Positions 45,462 through 55,051 are shown, counted from the first letter of the stretch. The stretch is 64,000 nt of DNA from Cohaesibacter celericrescens (GCF_002866925.1 NZ_PKUQ01000047.1:62001-126000), one strand, 5' to 3'. Notes: generated by a model from the sequence alone, not told the origin. Made by a program: numbers and translations.

Positions 45462-46484
45462 ATGAAATCCATTGTCAAAACGTCACTCGTCGGCCTTGCT
45501 ATGGGGGTTGCCAGTGTTTCTTTTGCATCGGCGGCCGATATTAGCGCTTGCTTGATCACCAAGACCGATACCAACCCTTTCTTTGTTAAAATGAAGGAAG
45601 GCGCGACGGCCAAAGCGGAAGAGCTTGGTATTACGCTCAAGTCTTATGCCGGCAGAATCGATGGGGATTCCGAAAGCCAGGTTGCTGCTATTGAAACCTG
45701 CATTGCGGACGGTGCCAAAGGAATTTTGATTACGGCTTCGGACACAAAAGGTATTGTGCCTGCCGTGACCCAAGCGCGTGACGCTGGCATGTTGGTTATT
45801 GCTCTTGATACGCCTTTGGAGCCAATCGACGCTGCTGATGCAACATTTGCTACAGACAATTTCTTGGCTGGTGAGTTGATCGGTAAATGGGCCGCAGCAT
45901 CGCTGGGCGACAAAGCCAAAGACGCCAAAATCGCAATGCTTGATTTGGCCGTTAGTCAGCCATCGGTGGGTGTGTTGCGCGATCAGGGGTTCATGAAAGG
46001 CTTTGGCATTGATATTGCCGACCCGAACAAATGGGGCGACGAAAATGATGCGCGCATCGTTGGCCATGATGTTACCCAAGGCAACGAAGAAGGTGGCCGC
46101 AAGGCAATGGAAAACCTTCTGACCAAAGATCCTGAAATCAACGTGGTTTACACCATCAACGAGCCTGCTGCTGCGGGTGCGTATGAAGCGTTGAAAGCTC
46201 TTGGACGTGAAGGGGAAGCCCTGATCGTTTCCGTCGACGGTGGCTGCCCCGGCGTTGCCAATGTTAAAGATGGCATCATTGGTGCTACGTCCCAGCAATA
46301 TCCGTTGCTGATGGCCTCCAAAGGTATTGAAGCCATTGCTGCTTGGGCAAAAGACGGTAAGAAACCTGAAAAAACTCCAGGTAAAAACTTCTTTGATACC
46401 GGGGTCAATCTCGTGACCGACAAGCCTGCTGAGGGCGTCGACTCCATTGATGTCAAAGAAGGCACAGATCGCTGCTGGGGCTAA
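45462..46484 (+). CDS. frcB: Fructose ABC transporter substrate-binding protein FrcB
   Basis: 340 residues from ATG 45462, after GGGAGG. A signal peptide ends near SFASA. The mature protein starts [19 protein letters not shown], and has [55 protein letters not shown] and [16 protein letters not shown]. This is the FrcB pattern of rhizobial high-affinity fructose importers, which also take ribose and mannose. An intercistronic terminator-like hairpin follows, so the binding protein is probably made in excess. Confidence 0.92.
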   Translation: MKSIVKTSLVGLAMGVASVSFASAADISACLITKTDTNPFFVKMKEGATAKAEELGITLKSYAGRIDGDSESQVAAIETCIADGAKGILITASDTKGIVPAVTQARDAGMLVIALDTPLEPIDAADATFATDNFLAGELIGKWAAASLGDKAKDAKIAMLDLAVSQPSVGVLRDQGFMKGFGIDIADPNKWGDENDARIVGHDVTQGNEEGGRKAMENLLTKDPEINVVYTINEPAAAGAYEALKALGREGEALIVSVDGGCPGVANVKDGIIGATSQQYPLLMASKGIEAIAAWAKDGKKPEKTPGKNFFDTGVNLVTDKPAEGVDSIDVKEGTDRCWG

Positions 46485-46522
46485 GAGCTTGGCGACTTTA
46501 TAGTATGATTTGAAACGCGATG

Positions 46523-46558
46523 GGGCAGTTTTCGCAAGCCGAGGGCTGCCCTTTTCTT
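46523..46558 (+). terminator. Intercistronic terminator/attenuator between frcB and frcC
   Basis: GGGCAG (46523-46528) and CTGCCC (46546-46551) with a 17-nt loop, followed directly by TTTTCTT. Partial termination here would lower frcCA relative to frcB. Confidence 0.65.
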
Positions 46559-46705
46559 ATCGTATGCATTGGGATTGGCGTGAGGTCTATCCTGCAGCAG
46601 GCCAAGTTTATCCGCATTCACTTGGTGTTTTGACCCCTTGGGCCGATCAATCAGATCGCCTTGTGGGCGTGGTCATCTGCTGGGGATGGATCAAGGGAGA
46701 TTGTT

Positions 46706-47791
46706 ATGGCGGAAACTGAACCCGTAAAATCCAGCAAGGCGCAGGATTTTGAATCGGTGTTGGAGGGGAGTGCGCGCGGAGTCGCGAGCTTTGATGACAA
46801 CAATAAATCAGGAATTGAGCGGATACAGCATTTGTTGCATGGCAACCCAGCTTTGGTGCCATTGATTGTGCTTCTTATGTCCTTGGCAATTTTCGGTGTC
46901 ATTCTGGGTGGAAAGCTATTTTCACCCTTTGCGCTGACCCTTATTTTGCAGCAAGTGGCCATCGTTGGCTTTGTCGGTGCGGCTCAGACATTGGTGATCA
47001 TGACGGCCGGTATCGACCTTTCGGTTGGCGCGATTATGGTGCTGTCTTCTGTCGTGATGGGGCAGTTTACCTTTCGGTATGGCTTCCCGCCTGAAGTAGC
47101 GGTGCTTTGCGGTTTTGCTGTCGGGGGCCTTTGCGGCTTTATCAACGGCACGTTAGTGGCGCGCGTTAAATTGCCCCCCTTCATTGTGACGCTGGGCATG
47201 TGGCAGATCGTACTGGCGACAAACTTTCTATATTCAGCCAACGAGACCATCAGAAGTCAGGATCTTGCCGAACACGCGCCAATTTTGCAGTTTTTTGGTG
47301 AGAAAATTAAAATTGGTGGCGCTGTCTTCACCTTTGGCGTTATCGCCATGCTGCTGTTGGTGTTTGTGCTCAATTATGTGCTCAGTCACACGGCTTGGGG
47401 GCGGCATGTTTATGCGGTGGGGGATGACCCAGAAGCGGCTGAATTGTCCGGTGTCAGTGTCAAGAAAACCCTCATTTCGGTTTATGTTCTTGCCGGTTTG
47501 ATTTGTGCTCTTGCTGGCTGGGCATTGATTGGCCGTTTGGGGTCTGTTTCGCCCACGGCTGGCCAGAATGCCAATATCGAATCCATTACTGCCGTTGTGA
47601 TTGGTGGCATTTCTTTGTTCGGTGGCCGCGGGTCCATTTTGGGCATGTTGTTCGGGGCTTTGATCGTGGGTGTCTTCTCTCTTGGTTTGAGACTGATCGG
47701 TACCGATCCGCAATGGACCTATTTGCTGATTGGCCTGCTTATCATTACCGCTGTTGCAATTGACCAATGGATCAGAAAGGTCTCGTCATGA
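46706..47791 (+). CDS. frcC: Fructose ABC transporter permease FrcC
   Basis: 361 residues from ATG 46706, preceded by AAGGGAGA; the frame is open 45 bp upstream. BPD_transp_2 family inner-membrane protein with about ten membrane segments. GAAQTLVIMTAGIDLSVGAI, LPPFIVTLGMWQIV and GRHVYAVGDDPEAAELSGV are the family motifs. The N-terminal 45 residues are hydrophilic and cytoplasmic, typical of FrcC. Overlaps frcA by ATGA. Confidence 0.93.
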   Translation: MAETEPVKSSKAQDFESVLEGSARGVASFDDNNKSGIERIQHLLHGNPALVPLIVLLMSLAIFGVILGGKLFSPFALTLILQQVAIVGFVGAAQTLVIMTAGIDLSVGAIMVLSSVVMGQFTFRYGFPPEVAVLCGFAVGGLCGFINGTLVARVKLPPFIVTLGMWQIVLATNFLYSANETIRSQDLAEHAPILQFFGEKIKIGGAVFTFGVIAMLLLVFVLNYVLSHTAWGRHVYAVGDDPEAAELSGVSVKKTLISVYVLAGLICALAGWALIGRLGSVSPTAGQNANIESITAVVIGGISLFGGRGSILGMLFGALIVGVFSLGLRLIGTDPQWTYLLIGLLIITAVAIDQWIRKVSS

Positions 47792-48579
47792 ACGCTCCAG
47801 ACTATAATGCCGAACCCATTCTGACCGCCCGAGGCGTGACCAAACGCTATGGTCGTGTCACGGCCCTTGATCGGGCAGACTTCGATCTCTATCCCGGTGA
47901 AATACGGGCCGTGATTGGCGACAACGGGGCGGGTAAATCAACGATGATCAAAGCCATCTCCGGTGCTCTGATCCCTGATGACGGCGAGATCACACTCTAT
48001 GGTAAAAAAATCCAGTTCCAGTCTCCAATGGAAGCGCGGGATGCTGGCATTGAAACCGTCTATCAGAATTTGGCCCTGTCTCCGGCTTTGTCGATCGCGG
48101 ATAATATGTTTATGGGCCGCGAGATCCGCAAACCCGGATTTCTGGGCAAATATTTGCGCATGTTGGATCGGCCAAAAATGGAGCAGATCGCTCGAGACAA
48201 GTTGACGGAACTTGGCTTGATGACCATTCAGAATATCAACCAAGCGGTTGAATCTCTGTCTGGTGGTCAGCGTCAGGGCGTGGCGGTGGCCAGAGCAGCG
48301 GCTTTTGGATCAAAAGTGGTCATCATGGATGAACCAACCGCAGCGCTGGGGGTGAAAGAGTCCCGCAAAGTGCTGGAGTTGATTCAGGATGTGCGGGCGC
48401 GTGGTCTGCCCATTGTGTTGATTTCGCATAATATGCCGCATGTCTTCGAAGTCGCGGACAAAATCCATGTTCACCGTCTGGGGCGCCGATTGTGCGTTAT
48501 TGATCCAAAGGAATATACAATGTCTGACGCCGTTGCCTTCATGACTGGAGCAAAGACACCGCCCCAAGAGCTGAATTGA
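47788..48579 (+). CDS. frcA: Fructose ABC transporter ATPase FrcA
   Basis: 263 residues from ATG 47788. Walker A GDNGAGKSTMIK, signature SLSGGQRQGVAVARAA and Walker [13 protein letters not shown] are complete, followed by LISHNMPHV. It is a single-domain ATPase, as in the rhizobial Frc system, and must dimerise. No frcK kinase gene follows; a terminator does. Confidence 0.93.
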   Translation: MNAPDYNAEPILTARGVTKRYGRVTALDRADFDLYPGEIRAVIGDNGAGKSTMIKAISGALIPDDGEITLYGKKIQFQSPMEARDAGIETVYQNLALSPALSIADNMFMGREIRKPGFLGKYLRMLDRPKMEQIARDKLTELGLMTIQNINQAVESLSGGQRQGVAVARAAAFGSKVVIMDEPTAALGVKESRKVLELIQDVRARGLPIVLISHNMPHVFEVADKIHVHRLGRRLCVIDPKEYTMSDAVAFMTGAKTPPQELN

Positions 48580-48640
48580 TCCCTTCGGTCCAGCCAATAG
48601 AGAGCTAAAGGTATCAAAGGCTTTGGTTCTCAAGTGAAAG

Positions 48641-48674
48641 CCACGCATGGTTCTCCCTCATGCGTGGTTTTTTT
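48641..48674 (+). terminator. Rho-independent terminator after frcA
   Basis: CCACGCATG and CATGCGTGG form a perfect 9-bp stem with a 9-nt loop and seven Ts directly after. Textbook form. Confidence 0.93.
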
Positions 48675-48807
48675 GTGTGATGCCTATGGTTGCTACCTGT
48701 GTTCTAATTTTGAGTGGATTGGTAACAAGAAATCGGGTGCGGGGGTGGCGAGACAGTCGCTTTGGCTTATAAATAGGGTCGACTCATTCAACGACAGGTG
48801 ATGCATT

Positions 48808-49587
48808 ATGGCCGTGGTAGACTTGAATTCTGATTTGGGTGAAAGCTTTGGAGCCTATTCCATTGGTGATGATGCGGCGATGTTGTCGATTGTCAGTTCG
48901 GCCAATGTGGCCTGCGGGTTCCATGGCGGGGATCCCCTTGTGATGCATGAAACCTTGCGGTTGGCACGCGACAAAGGCGTCGGTGTTGGTGCGCATCCCG
49001 GTTTCAACGATCTTTGGGGGTTTGGTCGCCGCCCCATCGTTGGGGATCGCCCCGAGGATGTCGAAAAACAGCTCATCTATCAGATTGGTGCAATCGAGGC
49101 GATGGCGCGCTCGCTCGACATGAAAATTGGCCACTATAAAGTGCATGGTGCGCTCAACAACATGGCTTGTGTGGATGCCGATCTTGCCATGGCAACGGCG
49201 CGTGCTGTTAAAATGGTGAACCGAGATCTCATATATCTCGTCATGCCGGGCAGTGAGATGGAGAAAGCCGGTGAGGCGCTTGGGTTGAATGTCGCACGCG
49301 AGATTTTTGCCGATCGTGCCTACACAGATGAAGGCATGCTGGTGTCGCGCAAAGACCCTCGCGCAATGATCGAAGATGCCGATGAAGCCGCGCGCCGAAT
49401 GGTTGATTTTGTCCTGTCTGGCGAAATTGAAAGTGCAAGTGGCAAGCGTATTGCTGCCAAAATTGACTCTATCTGTGTGCATGGGGACAGCCCCCATGCG
49501 GTCGCAATGGCAGGAAAAGTGCGTGATGCTCTTGTCTCCGCCGGGGTGGATATCCGTCCGATGATGGACACCTTGGGGTCTGATTAA
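48808..49587 (+). CDS. pxpA: 5-oxoprolinase subunit A (LamB/YcsF family)
   Basis: 259 residues. The N-terminus VVDLNSDLGESFGAYSIGDD and the stretch NVACGFHGGDPLVMHET are diagnostic for the family; later motifs are GAHPGFNDLWGFGRR, YKVHGALNNMA and CVHGDSPHAVAMA. With PxpB and PxpC it performs ATP-dependent opening of 5-oxoproline (pyroglutamate) to glutamate, a damage-metabolite salvage step. First gene of a three-gene operon; TAATG overlap with pxpB. Confidence 0.94.
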   Translation: MAVVDLNSDLGESFGAYSIGDDAAMLSIVSSANVACGFHGGDPLVMHETLRLARDKGVGVGAHPGFNDLWGFGRRPIVGDRPEDVEKQLIYQIGAIEAMARSLDMKIGHYKVHGALNNMACVDADLAMATARAVKMVNRDLIYLVMPGSEMEKAGEALGLNVAREIFADRAYTDEGMLVSRKDPRAMIEDADEAARRMVDFVLSGEIESASGKRIAAKIDSICVHGDSPHAVAMAGKVRDALVSAGVDIRPMMDTLGSD

Positions 49588-50309
49588 TGGCCGTGGACTT
49601 TTTACCTTCCGGTGATTGTGGTCTCACAATCCAGTTTGGCCATACTATAGACAGAGCGTTGAGCGGCCAGATTATGGCTTTGCGTGCTGCTGTGGATCAG
49701 GCCCAACTGGCTGGCGTGATCGAGACGGTCCCGACTTATCGGTCGCTGCTGGTCCATTATGATCCGCTTGTTACGTCCCAGTCGGCTTTGATCGCTGCTC
49801 TTGAGCCTTTGTTGGCACATTTGGACAACACATCGGATACGCAATCTAGGCGTTGGATTTTGCCGGTTTGCTTTGACGCACCCTTCGCACCTGATCTTGA
49901 GTCTGTTGCCGCTCACGCCGAAATGGACAAGCAGGAGGTGATCGGGCATCTCACATCAATTGAGCATTTTGTCTATATGCTTGGTTTCGCTCCAGGGTTG
50001 CCCTACATGGGCGATTTACCCGAGCGGTTAGCCATACCGCGGCGAAAAACACCGATAATGGGCGTGCCAAAAGGGTCGGTGCTTGTGGCGACCGGTTTGA
50101 CCATCATTTACCCCGCGGTCAATCCTACGGGATGGCATATTGTGGGGCGTTGCCCTGTGCCGATTTTTGATTTGGGCAAGGCTGATCCGGTTCTTTTGTC
50201 TCCCGGGGACCGTGTTTGTTTCCGTGAAGTGGATCTTGAGCAGTTTCAGGATATTGAGGCTGAACTGGCCGCTGGCTCATATAGCATTGAAGAGGCCAAG
50301 CTGCCATGA
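49587..50309 (+). CDS. pxpB: 5-oxoprolinase subunit B (KipI family)
   Basis: 240 residues. FLPSGDCGLTIQFG at the start, HFVYMLGFAPGLPYMGDLPE and AIPRRKTPIMGVPKGSVLVA, and NPTGWHIVGRCPVPIFD are the KipI/PxpB motifs. Subunit of the 5-oxoprolinase complex (kinase-inhibitor homologue in Bacillus). Overlaps pxpA by one base and pxpC by ATGA. Confidence 0.94.
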   Translation: MAVDFLPSGDCGLTIQFGHTIDRALSGQIMALRAAVDQAQLAGVIETVPTYRSLLVHYDPLVTSQSALIAALEPLLAHLDNTSDTQSRRWILPVCFDAPFAPDLESVAAHAEMDKQEVIGHLTSIEHFVYMLGFAPGLPYMGDLPERLAIPRRKTPIMGVPKGSVLVATGLTIIYPAVNPTGWHIVGRCPVPIFDLGKADPVLLSPGDRVCFREVDLEQFQDIEAELAAGSYSIEEAKLP

Positions 50310-51334
50310 TCCCCTCAATAGAAGTTGTTGCGCCGGGTTTGATGTCTACGGTTCAGGATCTGGGACGGTTTGGCCATCAAGCACAGGGCGTGCCCGTGTC
50401 CGGTGCGCTTGATCCGGGCAATCTGCGCTTGGCCAATGCCTTGGTTGGAAATGCGCAAGGCATTGGGGCGCTGGAGCTGCGTATTCTTGGGCCAACCTTA
50501 AAAGTGGCGGCGCAAAGCGTGCGGGTTGCACTGACTGGCTCAGATGGTTTTATAGATTTGGTGGAGCCGAGGGGAAAACCGGTCCCTGCCAACCGCGCGG
50601 TAATGCTTGAGCAGGGCCAAGTGTTTCGCATAAGCAGTGTTGCCGATAGTGCGGTTTGCTATCTGGCGGTTGAGGGAGGCTTTGATCTCCCGTTGCTCTA
50701 TGGTAGCCAGTCCACATATGTCTCTGGCGGGCTTGGTGGTTTTGAAGGGCGCGCGTTGCAGGCGGGGGATTTTGTCCCCTTATGCAAGGGGAGTGTCGAA
50801 GCCGACGCTGACCGCATTTGTTTCACGCCGCTGCGCTATAGTGTAGCTGGTCCCATTCGTGTGGTGCTTGGGCCGCAGTCTGACTATTTTTCTGATGAAG
50901 GCTTACAGACGTTTCTGAGTGAAGATTTTTCATTTTCCAATGAATCAAACCGCATGGGTGTTCGGTTGTCTGGACCGGAGGTCGCTCACAGCAAGGGCGC
51001 TGACATCAATTCGGACGGCATTGTTACCGGTTCTGTACAGGTGCCCGGTAATGGATTGCCGATTATTCTGCTTGCCGATCATCAAACGACGGGTGGATAC
51101 CCCAAAATTGGAACCATCGCCAGCGCAGATCTTGCTCGGTTGGGGCGGATGTCTTCGGGGGCTAAAGTTCGGTTTGCTGCGTTATCTGTTGCAGAGGCGG
51201 AAGAAGCTCGCCGAGCGCTGGAACAGCAAATTTTGGCGTGCATCGATGCTATCGTGCCTCTGCCAAATGAGGAGCAAATGTTCAATCATCTTTTGCATAG
51301 CGCTAATTTGATTTGTGGTGTTTGGGTGGATTGA
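50306..51334 (+). CDS. pxpC: 5-oxoprolinase subunit C (KipA family)
   Basis: 342 residues. VVAPGLMSTVQDLGRFGHQ opens the protein, followed by VSGALDPGNLRLANALVGN, AVEGGFDLPLLYGSQSTY, NRMGVRLSGPEVAHSKGADI and LLADHQTTGGYPKIGTIASA, all diagnostic of the biotin-dependent-carboxylase-like PxpC/KipA family. Last gene of the operon. The 282 bp that follow, up to the GntR gene stop, contain no recognisable feature. Confidence 0.94.
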   Translation: MIPSIEVVAPGLMSTVQDLGRFGHQAQGVPVSGALDPGNLRLANALVGNAQGIGALELRILGPTLKVAAQSVRVALTGSDGFIDLVEPRGKPVPANRAVMLEQGQVFRISSVADSAVCYLAVEGGFDLPLLYGSQSTYVSGGLGGFEGRALQAGDFVPLCKGSVEADADRICFTPLRYSVAGPIRVVLGPQSDYFSDEGLQTFLSEDFSFSNESNRMGVRLSGPEVAHSKGADINSDGIVTGSVQVPGNGLPIILLADHQTTGGYPKIGTIASADLARLGRMSSGAKVRFAALSVAEAEEARRALEQQILACIDAIVPLPNEEQMFNHLLHSANLICGVWVD

Positions 51335-51616
51335 TTTGGTGCGGTTTTTGCCGTGCTATTGTTGCTTTGGGGCGCGCAATTCTCTTGTCGGGGAAATCTG
51401 TGGACAAGCTTCCACTATGGGCAGGTCCGAGCAGGCGCTTCTCATCTTTAAGCATGACAAAAGTGTTTTTGCAGGAATCAAACCCTCAAATCCAGTTGCT
51501 TTTGTAGTCAGTCAAAGGGATGCTCCCTATCTCTGTGTATTGGTGCCGCTCGGTTTTGAGCGCTGTTAGGGCGTCTTGAAAGGGGAGAGGGCACGGCCTT
51601 CTATTCTGGCTTAACC

Positions 51617-52306
51617 TCAGTCCTCGACGAGGAAAAAATCAGGATGTTGCTCGCGAATGCGCGGTATAATACTGAGGATTTGGCGCAAGTGATCTTGAAT
51701 TTGTGTGCTTACCAGTTCTTTGTCTCTGAGCTTGATTGCTTCGTAGATTCTGAGGTGTGCCGCAAAGGCTTCCTCGAGGGTGAACGCCAGAGACAGAAAG
51801 CGCACTCTGTCCATATGGGCCTTGTTGTCTTTAATCAGGTCCCATGCAAAAGCAAGATTGCATCTCTCACAAATGGTGCGGTGGAATCTGTCGTCTAGTG
51901 TATGGAAAAGCGCGGTATCGTTGGCTTTGACTGCTATGCGCTGCTGATCCAGAATGACTTTTAAAACTTCATAATCTTCGGTCTGCATCTTGTCGCAGGC
52001 CACTCTGTTGGTTTTGGTTTCAAGTGCACATCGAATGAAGCGGGCCTGCTCTACAGCCTCTTCAGAAATCAAGGATATAGTGGTCGCTACCTGCGGCTTC
52101 ATATTCAAGAAACCCAGCTTAAACAGACGATAGAAAGCATCGCGCACCGGCTGGCGCGATACGCCCAGAGCTTTGGCGACCTCAGCTTCCGAGATTTTCA
52201 CACCGGGCTTAAGTTCCAGCGTTAGAATCTGTCTGTGCAATTCTTCAAAGACGGAATCCGCCACTGATACTCTATTTAGGGGGCTCAAGACTGTTTCAAT
52301 GGTCAT
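51617..52306 (-). CDS. GntR-family (FCD domain) transcriptional regulator
   Basis: 229 residues. The winged helix at about 10-75 includes LTLELKPGVKISEAEVAKAL and GVSRQPVRDAFYRLFKLGFL, followed by an all-helical FCD ligand domain with ARFIRCALETKTNRVA, FHTLDDRFHRTICER and AFAAHLRIYEAIKLRD, where Asp and His residues would hold a metal that binds carboxylated sugars. Divergent from kdgF-kduI-kduD-eda, so it is the likely repressor of uronate breakdown, with two near-identical operator-like sites between them. The effector is probably a keto-deoxy sugar acid (inference). Confidence 0.9.
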   Translation of the reverse strand: MTIETVLSPLNRVSVADSVFEELHRQILTLELKPGVKISEAEVAKALGVSRQPVRDAFYRLFKLGFLNMKPQVATTISLISEEAVEQARFIRCALETKTNRVACDKMQTEDYEVLKVILDQQRIAVKANDTALFHTLDDRFHRTICERCNLAFAWDLIKDNKAHMDRVRFLSLAFTLEEAFAAHLRIYEAIKLRDKELVSTQIQDHLRQILSIIPRIREQHPDFFLVED

Positions 52307-52339
52307 TTATGGAATTTCCTGCTTTGTCGTCATGATAAT

Positions 52340-52354
52340 ACTGGCATATCAGTT
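52340..52354. promoter_or_regulatory. Probable GntR operator 1
   Basis: ACTGGCATATCAGTT, an imperfect palindrome (ACTG..AT..CAGT), differing in only two positions from a second copy 29 bp away. Located 34 bp upstream of the GntR start. Confidence 0.62.
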
Positions 52355-52368
52355 TACAAGCAAGAAGA

Positions 52369-52383
52369 ACTGGTATATTAGTT
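52369..52383. promoter_or_regulatory. Probable GntR operator 2
   Basis: ACTGGTATATTAGTT, partner of the site at 52340; shared form ACTGGYATATYAGTT. The 29-bp centre spacing is just under three helical turns, so two dimers could sit on one face. Confidence 0.62.
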
Positions 52384-52387
52384 AGCT

Positions 52388-52698
52388 AGTAAAATATTCT
52401 ATTCCTGTAGACCTTCAAAGGGAGGCCCGTTTGTCCGGTCAACTCTGGCCATCAGGCACCCATTGAAAATGAAGAATGCGGCGGTCCCTGCAAATCGCTC
52501 ACACTGCCAGATTTCACCGCAGCAGTTATCGGTGCGATCTGATCTCGGTGTTGGCCGTTCTTTGTACTGGCTGGGCGCTTTTAGCTCGGGAGGGGGCGCG
52601 TGAATACTCAGGGAATAAACTTGGTACTCTGGCTTGTGGTGTGCGGAACCTTGCAGCATGCGCCGTTTCTTGCTGCCAAGGCCTTTGAATAGGAGTTT
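52388..52698. other. Long upstream region of kdgF
   Basis: About 310 bp between the operator pair and kdgF with no convincing gene; the open frames lack ribosome-binding sites and family resemblance. It is unusually long for a leader and may be a remnant of a lost gene, but no protein family could be read in any frame. AGGAG at its end serves kdgF. Confidence 0.4.
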
Positions 52699-52701
52699 AT
52701 G

Positions 52702-53019
52702 ATGTATGTGAAACCCCTTCCTGTTGTTGATGCAGACAAGCCAGTCTCACGTCAAGTTATTGCCGATAGCCCCGATCTTATGGTCGTCGCCTTTCGGTTT
52801 CATGAGGTGGGTGCCGAAGGTGCCCTCCATAACCATCCTCACGTTCAGTCGACTTTTGTTGCGTCGGGCCGTTTCCGTTTCACGATTGATGGTGAAGAAT
52901 TCGAGGTTAGCCCCGGTGACAGTTTTGTCATTCCCTCACAGGCCAAACATGGCTGTGTTTGTCTAGAGCCAGGTATGCTCATTGATAATTTCACACCACG
53001 CCGGGACGACTTCCTTTGA
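52702..53019 (+). CDS. kdgF: Cupin KdgF, unsaturated uronate linearisation
   Basis: 105 residues from ATG 52702 (another ATG is one codon earlier), with AGGAG at the right distance. A single cupin domain: HNHPHVQSTFVASG holds the metal-binding His cluster, GDSFVIPSQAKHGCV the second motif with a His. KdgF opens 4,5-unsaturated galacturonate or mannuronate, products of pectin or alginate lyases, to the linear ketouronate used by KduI. First gene of the kdgF-kduI-kduD-eda set. Confidence 0.85.
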   Translation: MYVKPLPVVDADKPVSRQVIADSPDLMVVAFRFHEVGAEGALHNHPHVQSTFVASGRFRFTIDGEEFEVSPGDSFVIPSQAKHGCVCLEPGMLIDNFTPRRDDFL

Positions 53020-53136
53020 TGTGCGTGCTCCCGTTGATGTCTCTTTGGCTTCATCGTGAGCGCAATTTTAACACCTGTTGCTTTTGGAATTGCCGTTGGC
53101 CGTTCCAAAATCCTCACTCACTAAGGACGATGATCC

Positions 53137-53961
53137 ATGCTTACTGTTAAAACCACTCAGGCCGTAAATCCTGAATATGCAAAAACGCTCGACACTGCCG
53201 GTTTGCGCGACAAATTTCTTTCCGATGATTTGTTCACCGAAGGCGAAATTCGCCTGAACTACACCCACTATGATCGTATGATCGTTGGTGGAGCCGTTCC
53301 CAATGGTGCGAGCCTGACACTTGATCACGTTGCTGAATGCGGTACTCCTAGCATTCTGGATCGTCGCGAAATGGGTGTTGTCAATATTGGTGAAGCTGGC
53401 ACAGTGTCTGCTGCTGGTACGGACTATGCCCTCAACCGTGGCGATGTTTTGTATCTGCCAAAAGGCGCTGGCGCCGTTACGTTCTCCGGTAAGGGGCGTT
53501 TTTACATCACCTCCGCTCCCGCGCACACCGCGTTGGCAGCAAAGCTGATTAAAATTGAAGATGCTGCCTGTGTTAAATTGGGTGCGCCAGAGACTGCCAA
53601 CGAGCGCACTATCTATCAGTTCATTCATCCGTTGGTGATGGAATCCTGTCAGCTGGTTCTTGGGTATACCCAATTGCATGACGGTTCTATCTGGAACACA
53701 ATGCCTGCCCATACGCACGACCGTCGCATGGAAGCTTATTGCTACTTTAATTTGGGTGACGATTCCCGTGTGTTCCACTTTATGGGTGATCCTGCCGAGA
53801 CACGTCATTTGGTTGCCAAAAATGAAGACGTTGTTGTGTCTCCACCATGGTCTATCCATTGCGGTGCTGGCACCTCCAACTACACCTTTATCTGGGCAAT
53901 GGCTGGTGACAATGTTGATTATACCGACATGGACTTTGTCGCCATGAAGGACCTGCGTTAG
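53137..53961 (+). CDS. kduI: 5-keto-4-deoxyuronate isomerase KduI
   Basis: 274 residues, the standard KduI length. It converts 5-keto-4-deoxyuronate to 2,5-diketo-3-deoxygluconate. The conserved core is MPAHTHDRRMEAYCYFNLGD, with His and Glu zinc ligands, and VVVSPPWSIHCGAGTSNYTF with a further His. AAGGA precedes the start. After the stop there are hairpins (AGCTGGCT/AGCCAGCT at 53993-54015; TTGCCGGCAAA/TTTGCCGGCAA at 54030-54066), which may uncouple it from kduD. Confidence 0.95.
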   Translation: MLTVKTTQAVNPEYAKTLDTAGLRDKFLSDDLFTEGEIRLNYTHYDRMIVGGAVPNGASLTLDHVAECGTPSILDRREMGVVNIGEAGTVSAAGTDYALNRGDVLYLPKGAGAVTFSGKGRFYITSAPAHTALAAKLIKIEDAACVKLGAPETANERTIYQFIHPLVMESCQLVLGYTQLHDGSIWNTMPAHTHDRRMEAYCYFNLGDDSRVFHFMGDPAETRHLVAKNEDVVVSPPWSIHCGAGTSNYTFIWAMAGDNVDYTDMDFVAMKDLR

Positions 53962-54248
53962 GCGGAATCAATAGCCTAGAGATGGGCTCGGAAGCTGGCT
54001 GTGCTTTAGCCAGCTCTCACTGAATTGGGTTGCCGGCAAATGATATCGTCGCGGTTTTGCCGGCAATACCTGTTCATACAGGGTGAGTCATTCCTCGTAT
54101 GCCTGACTTGGCCGAGGTTTTGAAGCGTGATCCCCTTTGCTCAGGCCGACGAATTCCTAACCCATTCTCAAAGCGGTGAACCATTCTCCTTCGATCACCT
54201 TGATCAAGGGATTGCCGAATACTCAATTCTTTAAATGGAGCCAATGCT

Positions 54249-55007
54249 ATGAATGAACAGTTTGATCTTACGGGCAAAATTGCCATCGTTACTGGTTGTG
54301 ATACCGGACTTGGGCAGGGTATGGCTGTCGGCCTTGCCAAAGCTGGCTGTGATATTGCTGCTGTCAATATTGTTGAACCTGCCGAAACCAAAGCGCTCAT
54401 CGAGGGCTTGGGACGCAAGTTTCTCGATATTCGTGCCAACCTGATGAAAATGGATGATATCCCTGATATCGTATCCAAAACTGTCGCTGAATATGGCCGC
54501 ATTGATATTCTGGTCAATAACGCGGGCATTATTCGCCGTGAAGACGCCATTGAATTCTCAGAAAAGAACTGGGACGATGTGATGAACATCAACATTAAAT
54601 CGTTGTTCTTCCTGTCTCAGGCGGTAGCCAAACAATTTGTGGCTCAGGGTGAAGGCGGCAATATTGTCAATATCGCTTCCATGCTTTCCTTCCAGGGCGG
54701 TATTCGTGTTCCTTCCTACACAGCCTCCAAAAGCGCTGTGATGGGTGTCACCAAATTGCTGGCCAATGAGTGGGCCAAGCATAACATCAATGTGAATGCG
54801 CTCGCTCCTGGTTACATGGCAACCAACAACACCGAGGCCCTGCGTGCGGATGCTGCGCGTAGTGCAGAAATTCTTGGCCGTATTCCTGCCGACCGTTGGG
54901 GACTGCCTGAAGATTTGGCTGGCCCTGTTGTCTTCTTGTGCTCGCCTGCATCGTCCTACGTCAATGGTTACACCATTGCGGTCGATGGCGGCTGGCTGGC
55001 TCGCTAA
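54249..55007 (+). CDS. kduD: 2-deoxy-D-gluconate 3-dehydrogenase KduD
   Basis: 252-residue short-chain dehydrogenase that reduces 2,5-diketo-3-deoxygluconate to 2-keto-3-deoxygluconate with NAD(P)H. Visible are the nucleotide motif IVTGCDTGLGQGMAVGLA, NNAGIIRREDAIEFSEKNWD, the catalytic Ser in NIASMLSFQGG and the Tyr-x3-Lys in YTASKSAVMGV, and the C-terminal NGYTIAVDGGWLAR. The TGCDTGLGQG and NAGIIRRE stretches are typical of KduD. A hairpin and then a decayed kdgK follow. Confidence 0.95.
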   Translation: MNEQFDLTGKIAIVTGCDTGLGQGMAVGLAKAGCDIAAVNIVEPAETKALIEGLGRKFLDIRANLMKMDDIPDIVSKTVAEYGRIDILVNNAGIIRREDAIEFSEKNWDDVMNINIKSLFFLSQAVAKQFVAQGEGGNIVNIASMLSFQGGIRVPSYTASKSAVMGVTKLLANEWAKHNINVNALAPGYMATNNTEALRADAARSAEILGRIPADRWGLPEDLAGPVVFLCSPASSYVNGYTIAVDGGWLAR

Positions 55008-55029
55008 GTCACGACGCTTTAAATGTATC

Positions 55030-55051
55030 CCGGCGGCTCTTAGGCCGCCGG
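55030..55051 (+). terminator. GC-rich hairpin after kduD
   Basis: CCGGCGGC and GCCGCCGG form a perfect 8-bp stem with loop TCTTAG. The following bases (AGTGCTTTC) are only weakly T-rich, so termination is possible but not certain. Confidence 0.5.

Noticed and set aside
54127..54234. Protein-like 35-codon frame (ADEFLTHSQSGEPFSF) between kduI and kduD
   Set aside because: Looks like real protein composition and might be a gene remnant, but it is too short to assign and has no convincing start signal.
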